Source: JANNNF01 sp040385825
GTDB taxonomy: Bacteria; Pseudomonadota; Alphaproteobacteria; Rhodobacterales; Rhodobacteraceae
Length of the DNA: 64,000 bases
NCBI GenBank assembly: GCA_040385825.1
Contig: JAZKGQ010000006.1
Location: forward strand, 630,430 to 694,429
Direction of reading: 5' to 3'
The position numbers and the translations under genes are program-made. Below, piece after piece: positions 9,177 to 17,442 of the stretch (positions are counted from its first letter, which is position 1; each line of letters opens with the position of its first letter). The notes below the pieces were generated by a model, which was given only the letters and a program-made list of their open reading frames with translations, made no database searches and was not told the DNA's origin.

Positions 9177-9656
9177 ATGGCCGAACCAGATATGCCGCCA
9201 GAAGCCGCGGCCAGGAAGAAATCGAAACTGCCCATGCTGATGGGCGCGGGGCTGGCGCTGATGCTGGGGGCGGGCGGATTTTTTGCCACCTACAGCGGCC
9301 TGCTGTTCGGCGCCCCGGCCCCCGCCGATGCGGCGACGACGGTGGGCGATGTTCCCGACATTTCCTTTGTGCCGATTGATCCGCTGGTCATCAATCTTGC
9401 CCCCGGATCCGCCAGCAAGCATCTGCGCTTTTCAGCCCAGCTTGAGGTTGCCAATCCGTATGGGCCCGAGGTTGCCTTGCTGATGCCGCGCATTCTTGAC
9501 GTGCTGAACGGGTATCTGCGGGCCGTGGAAACCGCTGATCTGGAAAACCCCAGTGCGCTGGTCAAGCTGCGCGCCCAGATGCTGCGCCGGGTGCAGATCG
9601 TGACGGGCGAGGGCCGGGTGCGCGACCTGCTGGTCACCGAATTCGTGCTGAACTGA
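9177..9656 (+). CDS. fliL: Flagellar basal-body protein FliL
   Basis: FliL surrounds the stator and raises motor torque. The 159-residue protein has a basic cytoplasmic tail, one membrane helix (about residues 21-42) and a periplasmic SPFH-like FliL domain with PDISFVPIDPLVINLAP, KHLRFSAQLEV and a C-terminal RDLLVTEFVLN strand. The ATG at 9177 follows an AAGGGG ribosome site; the upstream in-frame ATG at 9108 lies inside the CtrA box region. It opens the long rightward operon carrying motA and flhA. A second FliL-type gene is at 18.9 kb. Confidence 0.93.
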   Translation: MAEPDMPPEAAARKKSKLPMLMGAGLALMLGAGGFFATYSGLLFGAPAPADAATTVGDVPDISFVPIDPLVINLAPGSASKHLRFSAQLEVANPYGPEVALLMPRILDVLNGYLRAVETADLENPSALVKLRAQMLRRVQIVTGEGRVRDLLVTEFVLN

Positions 9657-9668
9657 AAGGAGGCTCGG

Positions 9669-10055
9669 ATGGAGCTGATTGCAGATATCCTGATGGCGGC
9701 CGGGGCCTTTGGCGCGGCGGTCTATTGCTATGTCCTGTCGGCGCGGCTCACGCGGTTCGGCACGCTGGAAACCGGCATGGGGGGGGCGATTGCGGTGCTG
9801 TCGTCGCAGGTTGATGACATGACCCGCGCGCTGGAACAGGCGCGGGGCGCTGCGGGGGCGTCGGCCACGGGGCTGGAGGCGCTGACCACCCGCGCCGAAG
9901 GGCTGGCCGCCCGGCTGGAGCTTCTGGTGGCTTCGCTGCACGATCTGCCAGAGCCGGAAGGCCCGGCCATCCCGCCTGCCCCGGCCGAGGGTGACCCCGC
10001 GCGCTTGCGCTTTGTGCGCAGACGGTCGCGCGATGCGCTGGAGCCTGCAGAATGA
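9669..10055 (+). CDS. Uncharacterised membrane-anchored protein between fliL and motE
   Basis: I do not recognise a named family. The 128-residue product starts with a hydrophobic helix (about residues 5-24), followed by a predicted coiled coil (SSQVDDMTRALEQARGAAGASATGLEALTTRAEGLAARLELLVASLHDL) and a Pro-rich basic tail. An AAAGGAGG ribosome site precedes it. It overlaps motE by 4 bp and sits in a stator operon (fliL-motE-motA), so a role in stator or basal-body assembly is a reasonable inference. Confidence 0.7.
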   Translation: MELIADILMAAGAFGAAVYCYVLSARLTRFGTLETGMGGAIAVLSSQVDDMTRALEQARGAAGASATGLEALTTRAEGLAARLELLVASLHDLPEPEGPAIPPAPAEGDPARLRFVRRRSRDALEPAE

Positions 10056-10618
10056 CGCGCAGGCGCGCGGGGCGCGGGGCGCTGGTGATTCTGGCGTTGC
10101 TGCTGGCGTCATCGGGGGCCTTGCGGATCGGGTCGGGTGTCGGGGCCGCGATGGCGCTGTCGCCCGAGGCCGAGCCGACCGCCTCAGGCAACACGCCGCT
10201 CGACTGCCCGGCGCCGCCCCTGGCCTTGGCCGAGGCGCTGTCGTTGCGCGAATCGCGGGTGCTGGTGCAAGAGGCGGCGCTGGCCGACCGGATGGCCGCC
10301 CTTGCGCTGGCCGAATCGGTCACCGCCCGGCGTCTGGCAGACATGCAGGCCGCCGAGGCCAGCCTGAAGGCCACGCTTGCCCTGGCCGATGGGGCGGCCG
10401 AGGGCGATCTGGCCCGCCTGACCGCCGTATATGAAGCGATGAAGCCCAAGGATGCCGCCGCCCTGTTTGCAGCCATGTCGCCCGAATTTGCCGCCGGTTT
10501 TCTGGGCCGGATGCAGGCGGCAACGGCGGGCGCGATCCTGTCGGGCATGCCCTCTGATGCGGCCTACGGGATCAGCGTCATCCTTGCGGGCCGCAACGCA
10601 ACCGCCCCCACGGAATAA
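10052..10618 (+). CDS. motE: MotE-like chaperone with MgtE-type domain
   Basis: In rhizobia MotE is a chaperone for the periplasmic motor protein MotC. This 188-residue product has an N-terminal signal/anchor helix (GALVILALLLASSGALRIG), an Ala-rich helical middle and a C-terminal MgtE intracellular-like domain (YEAMKPKDAAALFAAMSPEFAAGFLGRMQAATAGAILSGM), which is the hallmark of the family. ATGA overlap with the preceding gene indicates coupling. Its position upstream of motA and of a large secreted protein (11547-13802) fits a MotE-MotC type pairing, but that is inference. Confidence 0.75.
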   Translation: MTRRRAGRGALVILALLLASSGALRIGSGVGAAMALSPEAEPTASGNTPLDCPAPPLALAEALSLRESRVLVQEAALADRMAALALAESVTARRLADMQAAEASLKATLALADGAAEGDLARLTAVYEAMKPKDAAALFAAMSPEFAAGFLGRMQAATAGAILSGMPSDAAYGISVILAGRNATAPTE

Positions 10619-10680
10619 CGTCAGGGTTTGTTAACCGGCGGCTGTCAGGGTCGCAGCTATGCAAGCAGCAGGAGAGTGGG

Positions 10681-11550
10681 ATGTTCGGCCTTATCGGGAT
10701 TGCGGTGATTTTCGTCATGGTGTTCGGCGGCTATGTTCTGGCCGGCGGCAAAATGGGGATCATCATGAAATCCCTGCCGTTCGAGATGATCATGATTGGC
10801 GGCGCAGCGCTTGGGGCGTTTCTTCTGTCAAACGATATGGCGGGTGTCAAACACACCGCCAAGGACATCGGCAAAGTGTTCAAGGGCCCGAAATGGAAGA
10901 TCGGCGACTATCGTGATCTGCTGTGCCTGCTGTTTGAACTGATCCGCCTGTCGCGGACGAATCCGGTCGGGCTGGAGGAACATGTCGAAAAACCCGAGGA
11001 TTCCTCGATTTTTGGCCGCTACCCCAGAATTCAGCATGACCATGAGGCAATCGACCTGATCTGCGACACCTTCCGCGCGGCCTCGATGAACTACGACGAC
11101 CCGCATCAGGTGGAGGAAGTGCTCGACAAACGCATGGAAGCCACGCTGCACCATGCGATGCATTCCAGCCATGCGCTGCAAACCGTGGCCGACGCGCTGC
11201 CTGCCTTGGGCATCGTGGCAGCCGTGCTGGGGGTGATCAAGACGATGGCCTCGATCGACCAGCCGCCCGAAGTGCTGGGCAAGATGATCGGTGGTGCCTT
11301 GGTCGGTACGTTTCTGGGGGTGTTTCTGGCCTATGGCATCGTCGGTCCCTTCGCCACGCGGGTCAAGGCGGTGGTCGAGGAGGACGGTCACTTCTACCAG
11401 CTGATCCGCGAGGTGCTGGTGGCAAACCTGCACCGCCACCCGGCCAATATCTGCATCGAAGTGGGCCGCCAGAACACTCCGCACAACGTCCGCCCCACCT
11501 TTGGCGATCTGGAAGAGGCGCTGCGCGGCCTGAAGCAGGAGGCAGCATGA
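10681..11550 (+). CDS. motA: Flagellar motor stator protein MotA
   Basis: MotA is the membrane partner of MotB in the proton-driven stator. The 289-residue sequence has four membrane helices in two pairs, a large cytoplasmic loop with the charged segment that contacts FliG (residues about 65-150), and the conserved pore segment LPALGIVAAVLGVIKTMASIDQPPEVLGKMIGGALVGTFLGVFLAYGIVGP with both key prolines. The rhizobial/Rhodobacter-type length is normal. The stop overlaps the next gene by 4 bp (ATGA). motB lies 10 kb upstream rather than alongside. Confidence 0.96.
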   Translation: MFGLIGIAVIFVMVFGGYVLAGGKMGIIMKSLPFEMIMIGGAALGAFLLSNDMAGVKHTAKDIGKVFKGPKWKIGDYRDLLCLLFELIRLSRTNPVGLEEHVEKPEDSSIFGRYPRIQHDHEAIDLICDTFRAASMNYDDPHQVEEVLDKRMEATLHHAMHSSHALQTVADALPALGIVAAVLGVIKTMASIDQPPEVLGKMIGGALVGTFLGVFLAYGIVGPFATRVKAVVEEDGHFYQLIREVLVANLHRHPANICIEVGRQNTPHNVRPTFGDLEEALRGLKQEAA

Positions 11551-13802
11551 TCCGGTTCTGCCTTGTTTTCATGCTGTTGGCCTTGCCGGTCCATGCCCAG
11601 GTGGCAACGGTGCGCACCGGCGAGCATGACATCTTTTCCCGCATCGTGGTCGAAGCTCCGGACAGTACGGATTGGCAGTTCGGCCGCACCGATGACGGTT
11701 ACGAACTCCGCCTTGGGTCCGCGCCATGGCGATTTGACCTTGCCGGTGTGTTCGACCGGATCCCGCGCAACCGGCTTGCCGGGATCTGGGCCGATCCCGC
11801 TACCGGCAATCTGCGTCTTGGCATCGGTTGTGCCTGTCATGCCGTGCCGTTCGAGTTTCGTCCCGGCATCATCGTCATCGACCTCAAGGACGGCCCGCCG
11901 CCAAAGGGTTCTGCCTTCGAGGCGGGCTTGCAGGGCGGCACGACCGCCGCACTGGACGCCCGCCCCGCGCCAAAGCCGCGCGCCCGGCCCTGGGCCGCGC
12001 CTAGCGGCTATGACTGGACGGCGGCCCGGCCCTCACCGCCCCGGCCTCCCGAACCTGCCCCGGCGCCAAAGCTGGAGGCCGCCGCCCTTGTTCCATTGCG
12101 CGACGCCTTGCTGGCACAGTTGAGCAAGGGCATGGCCGAAGGCGTGGTCGACATGGCCCGCCCGGCCCCGCGCCAGGGCTTCTCTGCGCCGGCTGTCGCC
12201 TCATTCAGCCAGTTGCGCCTGGCCACCGGCGAAATGCCGGGACTGACGCTTGACGGCAACCGTCCGGCCACAGGCACACTGCAACCTGACGGAGCAGCGT
12301 GCCTTGATGATCAGCAGCTTGCGATCCGTGATTGGGGTCGGGACGGGGCGGTGTCGGAAACGCTGTTCGAGGCCAGAGCGGGGCTGCTGACAGAATTTGA
12401 CGCGGTCAATCCCGATGCGATAAAGCGTGGGGCGCAACAGTTGATCTACCTCGGCTTTGGTGCTGAGGCCCGGCAATTGCTGACAGCGTTTCCGCTGCCC
12501 GCAAGCGACCCTGACCTTGCGGCCTTGCTCAGCCTTGCGCGCCTGATTGATGGCAGCCCCGACCCTGACGGCCCGTTTCCGGCCATGGCAGCCTGTGACA
12601 CGGCGGCGGCGCTCTGGGCTGCGCTGGCGGTACAGCAGGCAGGGTCGGCCCCGGATTTGTGGATTTCTGCAATGACCCGCGGTTTTTCGGCGCTGCCACC
12701 GCATCTGCGCACCCATCTGGGTCCGGTGCTGGTAGAGCGGTTGCTGCTGTCCGGCAATGGCAAGGCTGTTCAAGCCATCCGCGATGCGATCGCCCGCGCC
12801 CCTGGCCAGACCGGGCCGGAAGTTGCCGTGATGGAGGCGAGGATCGCCCTGTCACAAGACCAACCCGCCGCGGCAGAACGTCAGGCGCAGGCGCTGCTTG
12901 AAACCGCCGGTCCTGCGGTGGCCGACGCCACTCTGGCGCTTGTCGAGGCGCAGGTGATGCAGGCAAAGCCGGTGTCGCCCGAAACCGTCACGGCGTTGCA
13001 GGCCCTGTTGGCCGAACATCAGGGCACTGACCTTGCCCCCCGCTTGCGCGAGGCGCTTGTGGTCGCAAAAATTGCGGCAGGCGATGCGATTGGCGGCTTT
13101 GAGGCGCTGCCCGACTCTCCTGTCGCGGCTCCTGATGCCTGGCGCCTTCTGGCGACACTCGGCCCGGATTCCGACCTGCTTGCGCTGGCGGTCCTGCCCG
13201 TAGATGCCCCGCCCCCCGCCGCGCCCGCCGAAGTTGCCGCACAGATCGCCCGCCGCCTGATAGGTCTGGGCTTTCCAGATGCCGCCATGATCTGGCTGGG
13301 CAGGATCGGGCCCGAGGATGATGAAAAGAGCCGTCTGCTTGCCGCAGAAGCCGCGTTGCAACGCCAGGATGGCCGGGCCGCCATGACGGCCCTGGCCGGT
13401 TCACAGGCGCCAGATGCCGCGCGGCTGCGGGCATTGGCCTTGACGCAACTGGGCGATTCTCGGGCCGCATCAAAGGCCTGGGCAGATGCGGGCGACGCGG
13501 ATGCCGCCTCTCGCGGGCTGATCCGGGCACAGGACTGGGCCGCTTTGGCGCAAACAGGGCCGGATCCTTGGCGCAAGGCCGCAGGATTGGCGGCGGGCGC
13601 CGACCCAGAGAGTGTCGGCCCAAACAGTGTCGACCCAGAGATTGTCGGGGCAGCGGATGGCGGGCCAGAGGGTGGCATCCCGGCGTCCGGCCCCCTGGCA
13701 CAGTCTGCCGCGCTGATCGCCGCCAGTGCTGCGGACCGGGCCACGCTGGCCACGCTGCTGTCCACGGTCCCGCAACCGCAAACCAGCCCGCTTGCGCCCT
13801 AA
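11547..13802 (+). CDS. Large secreted protein downstream of motA (MotC-like position, family not recognised)
   Basis: The 751-residue product has a signal peptide (MIRFCLVFMLLALPVHAQ), a beta-rich N-terminal module of about 110 residues resembling an AMIN-type domain (TVRTGEHDIFSRIVVEAP...YELRLG...GIIVIDLKDG), a Pro-rich linker (about residues 130-180) and then a long Ala-rich helical region to about residue 700 that looks like degenerate TPR/alpha-solenoid repeats. It is coupled to motA by a 4-bp overlap and follows motE, so I infer a periplasmic motor protein analogous to rhizobial MotC. No catalytic motif was seen. Confidence 0.7.
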   Translation: MIRFCLVFMLLALPVHAQVATVRTGEHDIFSRIVVEAPDSTDWQFGRTDDGYELRLGSAPWRFDLAGVFDRIPRNRLAGIWADPATGNLRLGIGCACHAVPFEFRPGIIVIDLKDGPPPKGSAFEAGLQGGTTAALDARPAPKPRARPWAAPSGYDWTAARPSPPRPPEPAPAPKLEAAALVPLRDALLAQLSKGMAEGVVDMARPAPRQGFSAPAVASFSQLRLATGEMPGLTLDGNRPATGTLQPDGAACLDDQQLAIRDWGRDGAVSETLFEARAGLLTEFDAVNPDAIKRGAQQLIYLGFGAEARQLLTAFPLPASDPDLAALLSLARLIDGSPDPDGPFPAMAACDTAAALWAALAVQQAGSAPDLWISAMTRGFSALPPHLRTHLGPVLVERLLLSGNGKAVQAIRDAIARAPGQTGPEVAVMEARIALSQDQPAAAERQAQALLETAGPAVADATLALVEAQVMQAKPVSPETVTALQALLAEHQGTDLAPRLREALVVAKIAAGDAIGGFEALPDSPVAAPDAWRLLATLGPDSDLLALAVLPVDAPPPAAPAEVAAQIARRLIGLGFPDAAMIWLGRIGPEDDEKSRLLAAEAALQRQDGRAAMTALAGSQAPDAARLRALALTQLGDSRAASKAWADAGDADAASRGLIRAQDWAALAQTGPDPWRKAAGLAAGADPESVGPNSVDPEIVGAADGGPEGGIPASGPLAQSAALIAASAADRATLATLLSTVPQPQTSPLAP
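13601..13645 (+). repeat. Three 15-bp tandem repeats inside the motA-linked gene
   Basis: Three consecutive 15-bp units (CGACCCAGAGAGTGT, CGGCCCAAACAGTGT, CGACCCAGAGATTGT) encode a short in-frame repeat of the type DPES-V-GPNS-V-DPEI-V. The units are imperfect, so the expansion is not very recent. It falls in the low-complexity C-terminal linker of the 751-residue protein. Confidence 0.7.
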
Positions 13803-13871
13803 CCAATCGGAAAGATTCGCCGTCTATCCTGCCCTGACGCGCGGCAAAGCCGCCCAAGAATCGGAGAACCG

Positions 13872-14603
13872 ATGCCCAGATTTGCGCCCCCTCCCCCCAG
13901 GCAGCATCGCCGTCGCATTGTTGGTGCTGGGGTGCTGCTGGCCTGTTCCATGCTGTCGCCGCCTGTGCTGGCCAATCAGGCCTCTCTTTGTCGGCTCGCG
14001 GCGCAAAATGCCTCTGCTCGGACCGGCGTGCCGCAGGATGTGCTGCTGGCGATCACGCTGGCAGAAACCGGGCGGTCCATCGGGGGAAAAGCGCAACCCT
14101 GGCCCTGGTCGATGAACACCGGCGGGCAAAGCCACTGGTTTGCCACGGCAGAAGAATTGTACAGCGCTGCGGAAAGCCGCCTGTCCGCCGGGGCGACCAA
14201 TATCGACCTTGGGTGTTTCCAGTTGAACCACCGCTGGCACGCCGCCGGATTTTCCTCGCTGCAAGCGATGATCGACCCGGACCAGAACGCCCTCTATGCC
14301 GCGCGGTTTCTGGCCGACCTGTACCGGGAAACCGGCGATTGGGCGGCCGCCGCCGCGGCCTATCATTCGCGGACACCGCAATATGCCAATGCCTATCGGG
14401 CAAAGTTCGAGACGATTCTGGCGCGTTTGCAGGGGCAATCCAGGGCTGACGCTGATCCAGATGAGGTTCTGCTTGCCGATGCGGCTGCAAGCCCTGCGCC
14501 TGCCGTGAACCGCTTTCCGCTGCTACGGGCCGGGGCGCGCGGCTCTGCCGGATCGCTGGTGCCGCTGGGCCAGGCGGGTCGGCGGCTGATCGGCGGGTCG
14601 TGA
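13872..14603 (+). CDS. Flagellar lytic transglycosylase (SLT domain, SltF-like)
   Basis: The protein is a soluble lytic transglycosylase that would open peptidoglycan for the rod. It has a basic N terminus, a signal peptide (about residues 15-37, ending VLANQ) and an SLT domain from about residue 40 to 180. The catalytic Glu lies in LLAITLAETGRS, with IDLGCFQLNHRWHA and AAAAYHSRTPQYANAYRAKF as the other landmarks. FlgJ here lacks a muramidase domain, so this separate enzyme probably supplies that activity, as SltF does in Rhodobacter sphaeroides. Its stop lies at the flhA start. Confidence 0.88.
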   Translation: MPRFAPPPPRQHRRRIVGAGVLLACSMLSPPVLANQASLCRLAAQNASARTGVPQDVLLAITLAETGRSIGGKAQPWPWSMNTGGQSHWFATAEELYSAAESRLSAGATNIDLGCFQLNHRWHAAGFSSLQAMIDPDQNALYAARFLADLYRETGDWAAAAAAYHSRTPQYANAYRAKFETILARLQGQSRADADPDEVLLADAAASPAPAVNRFPLLRAGARGSAGSLVPLGQAGRRLIGGS

Positions 14604-14605
14604 CC

Positions 14606-16666
14606 ATGACAACCACGCTGTTCCGCCCGACGATCCTGCTGGCCCTGGCGCTGATGGCGGTGATCATGATGATGGTCCTGCCGGTGCCCGCCTGGATGCT
14701 GGACATCGGCCTTGCGCTGTCTTTCGCGCTTGCGATCCTGATGCTAACCGTCACCCTGTTCATCGACCGGCCGCTGGATTTCTCGGCGTTTCCGACCATT
14801 CTGCTGGCCTCGCTGATGCTGCGGCTGTCGCTGAACGTTTCGTCAACCAAGCTGATTATCGGCCAGGGCCATACCGGCACCGCGGCGGCGGGTGATGTGA
14901 TCGAAGGCTTTGCCAGCTTTATCATGGGCGGCAATGTGGTTCTGGGAATCGTGATCTTTTGTGTGCTGCTGATCGTCAACTTCATGGTGATCACCAAGGG
15001 CGCGGGCCGAATGGCCGAGGTGGGCGCCCGCTTTGCGCTTGATGGCATGCCGGGCCGTCAGATGGCGATTGATGCCGACATGTCTGCCGGCGCCATCGAC
15101 CACGCCGAGGCCAAGCGCCGCCGGGAACTTGAACTGGCGGAAACCACGTTTTTCGGCTCGCTCGACGGGGCGTCGAAATTCGTCAAGGGCGATGCGGTGG
15201 CCGGGTTGCTGATCACGCTGCTGAACATCGTGGTCGGTCTGATTGTCGGCATTTTCATGCATGACATGGCACCGGGCACCGCCTTCAGGACCTATGCGAT
15301 CCTGACTGTCGGCGATGGTCTGGTCAGCCAGATTCCGGCGGTGATCATCTCGGTCGCGGCCGCGCTTCTGCTGGCGCGCGGCGGCACCAAGGGCACCACG
15401 GATCTGTCGTTTTTCGCACAGTTGGGGCGCTATCCGGGGGCCTTGGGGACGGTGGCCGTCCTGATGGCCCTGTTTGCGATCGTGCCCGGAATGCCCTTCG
15501 TGCCCTTCATGCTGGGCGCGGTGACGCTTGGGGGGGCCGCCTATGCGACTGCCAGCAAGGCCAGGACCGCAGCCCTTGCGCCCGTCGCCGTTCCCGAAGC
15601 GCCGAAGGCGCGCCTCATGGGGGATGTGCTTGATTTTGATGACATTCATATCGAATTTTCGCCAAATCTTGTGTCGATGGTGCTGGACCCGGCCACCGGG
15701 CTTGATGCAAGGATAACCAACATGCGGACCCATGTGGCCTCGGCATTCGGGCTGGTTCTGCCCGAAATCCGCCTGACGGACGAGGCGGCCCTGCCTGCCG
15801 GAACCTACCGCATCCGGTTGCAGGGCGTGGAACGGGTGCGCGACAGGCTGGTGCCCGACCGGGTTCTGGTGCTGTTGACCGATGGGATCGAGGCGCCAGA
15901 AGGCACGGATGTCCGCGAACCAGTGTATGGCGCACCTGCCCGATGGGTGCGCGCCGATCACCAGGAAGAGGCGGCGCTGGCGGGGCTGACGGTGGTGTCG
16001 CCTGCCGAAGTGCTGGCGACTCATCTGCTGGAGGTGATGAAGTCGAACCTCTCGCGCCTGCTCAGCCTGCGCGGCCTGCGCCGCCTGCTGGACGATTTCG
16101 TCACGCTGAGCGACCCTGCGCGCGCCGAGTCCAACCGCCGCCTGCTGGACGAGTTGGTGCCGGACAAGGTGCCGCTCGACATGCTGTTGACGGTGCTGCG
16201 CCTGCTGCTGGAGGAGCGGGTATCGATCCGCAATCTGCCGCTGATCCTCGAGGCGATTGCCGAAGGCCGGGGCCTGGGCACGCCCGAGGCGGTGTGCGAA
16301 CATGTCCGCCAGCGGCTGGGGTTTCAGATCGTGGCCGAATTGCGCCGCGAGGATGGGACGATCCCGCTGTTGCAACTGGCACCCGAATGGGAACGGGCCT
16401 TTGCCGCGCATCAGATCGAAGGCGAGCGCGGTCATCGCGACGTGGCCCTGCCGCCGGATCAATTCTCCAAACTTGCCAATGCTTTGGCCGACCGGCTGAA
16501 CCGCGCCGCCGAAACCGGGGTCTACCCCGCGCTGGTCACCTCGACCCTGCGGCGCCGGTTTCTGCGCACGGTGATGGGCGCGCGCGGCTTGCAGGCCCCG
16601 GTCCTGTCCTATGAGGAAATCGGAACCGAGGCCCGCCCGGCGCTTCTGGGGCAAATCCCGGCATGA
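14606..16666 (+). CDS. flhA: Flagellar export gate protein FlhA
   Basis: FlhA is the nonameric gate protein of the flagellar type III apparatus that docks chaperone-substrate complexes. The 686-residue protein has an N-terminal domain of about eight membrane helices containing the FHIPEP signature (ITKGAGRMAEVGARFALDGMPGRQMAID) and a cytoplasmic C-terminal domain from about residue 330. The ATG at 14606 gives MTTTLFRP; a GTG at 14600 that overlaps the slt stop (GTGA) is an equally coupled alternative. The stop overlaps fliR by 4 bp. Confidence 0.96.
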   Translation: MTTTLFRPTILLALALMAVIMMMVLPVPAWMLDIGLALSFALAILMLTVTLFIDRPLDFSAFPTILLASLMLRLSLNVSSTKLIIGQGHTGTAAAGDVIEGFASFIMGGNVVLGIVIFCVLLIVNFMVITKGAGRMAEVGARFALDGMPGRQMAIDADMSAGAIDHAEAKRRRELELAETTFFGSLDGASKFVKGDAVAGLLITLLNIVVGLIVGIFMHDMAPGTAFRTYAILTVGDGLVSQIPAVIISVAAALLLARGGTKGTTDLSFFAQLGRYPGALGTVAVLMALFAIVPGMPFVPFMLGAVTLGGAAYATASKARTAALAPVAVPEAPKARLMGDVLDFDDIHIEFSPNLVSMVLDPATGLDARITNMRTHVASAFGLVLPEIRLTDEAALPAGTYRIRLQGVERVRDRLVPDRVLVLLTDGIEAPEGTDVREPVYGAPARWVRADHQEEAALAGLTVVSPAEVLATHLLEVMKSNLSRLLSLRGLRRLLDDFVTLSDPARAESNRRLLDELVPDKVPLDMLLTVLRLLLEERVSIRNLPLILEAIAEGRGLGTPEAVCEHVRQRLGFQIVAELRREDGTIPLLQLAPEWERAFAAHQIEGERGHRDVALPPDQFSKLANALADRLNRAAETGVYPALVTSTLRRRFLRTVMGARGLQAPVLSYEEIGTEARPALLGQIPA

Positions 16667-17442
16667 CAGACCTTTTGCCCCTGCTGACCACTTTGACCGG
16701 TGCGGGCCAGGATGCGCTTTGGTCCGGATTTCTGGTGTTCTTGCGCGTCGGCGCCATGATGGCCGTGCTGCCTGCCTTTGGCGAACAGGTGGTGCCGCAG
16801 CGGATCAAGCTGGTCCTGACCCTGGCGTTTACCGTGATTGTGGCGCCGGCCGTGGGGCCGGCTGTCGCGCCGTTCAAGGGACTGCTGGCCCTGCCGCTGG
16901 CTGGCGAAGTGGCTGCGGGTCTGGTGGTGGGGCTCGGGCTGCGGTTGCTGGTACTGGCGCTGCATTGTGCCGGGGCCATGGCGGCGCAGGCAACGTCGCT
17001 GTCGCAGCTTTTCGCCGGATCCGGTGCCGAGCCGCAGCCCGTCATCGGCAATCTGCTGGTGGTGACCGGGCTTGCGCTTGCGGTGATGGCGGGGCTGCAT
17101 GTGCGCGCGGCCGAACTGCTGATCCTGTCTTATGAGGTGATGCCGCCCGGCCGGATGCCGCTGGCCGCCGATCTGGCCGATTGGGGGCTGGCACGCATTT
17201 CCCATAGTTTCGGCCTTGGGTTTTCGCTGGCCGCGCCCTTCACCCTTGCCTCGGTGATCTACAACCTGGCGCTTGGGGTGATCAACCGCGCCATGCCGCA
17301 ATTGATGGTATCGCTGATCGGGGCCCCGGCGCTGACCCTGGGGGGGCTGGCCCTGTTGGCGGTGGCGGCGCCCCTGGCCCTGGCGATCTGGCAGGCGGCC
17401 CTGCTGGCGCATTTCAGCGCGCCCTTCGGCCCGATGCCATGA
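16663..17442 (+). CDS. fliR: Flagellar export gate protein FliR
   Basis: FliR is the single-copy subunit of the FliPQR gate. The 259-residue, six-helix membrane protein has the typical early motif (FLVFLRVGAMMAVLPAFGEQVVPQRIKLVLTLAFTVI) and the SLSQLFAGSGAEPQPVIGNLL segment. It overlaps flhA by 4 bp and flhB by 4 bp, giving the standard flhA-fliR-flhB block. fliP and fliQ lie in two other operons of the cluster. Confidence 0.95.
   Translation: MTDLLPLLTTLTGAGQDALWSGFLVFLRVGAMMAVLPAFGEQVVPQRIKLVLTLAFTVIVAPAVGPAVAPFKGLLALPLAGEVAAGLVVGLGLRLLVLALHCAGAMAAQATSLSQLFAGSGAEPQPVIGNLLVVTGLALAVMAGLHVRAAELLILSYEVMPPGRMPLAADLADWGLARISHSFGLGFSLAAPFTLASVIYNLALGVINRAMPQLMVSLIGAPALTLGGLALLAVAAPLALAIWQAALLAHFSAPFGPMP

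Noticed and set aside
10631..10636. TTAACC before motA as a CtrA half-site
   Set aside because: No second half-site lies 7 bp away on either side, and motA is already inside a long coupled operon.
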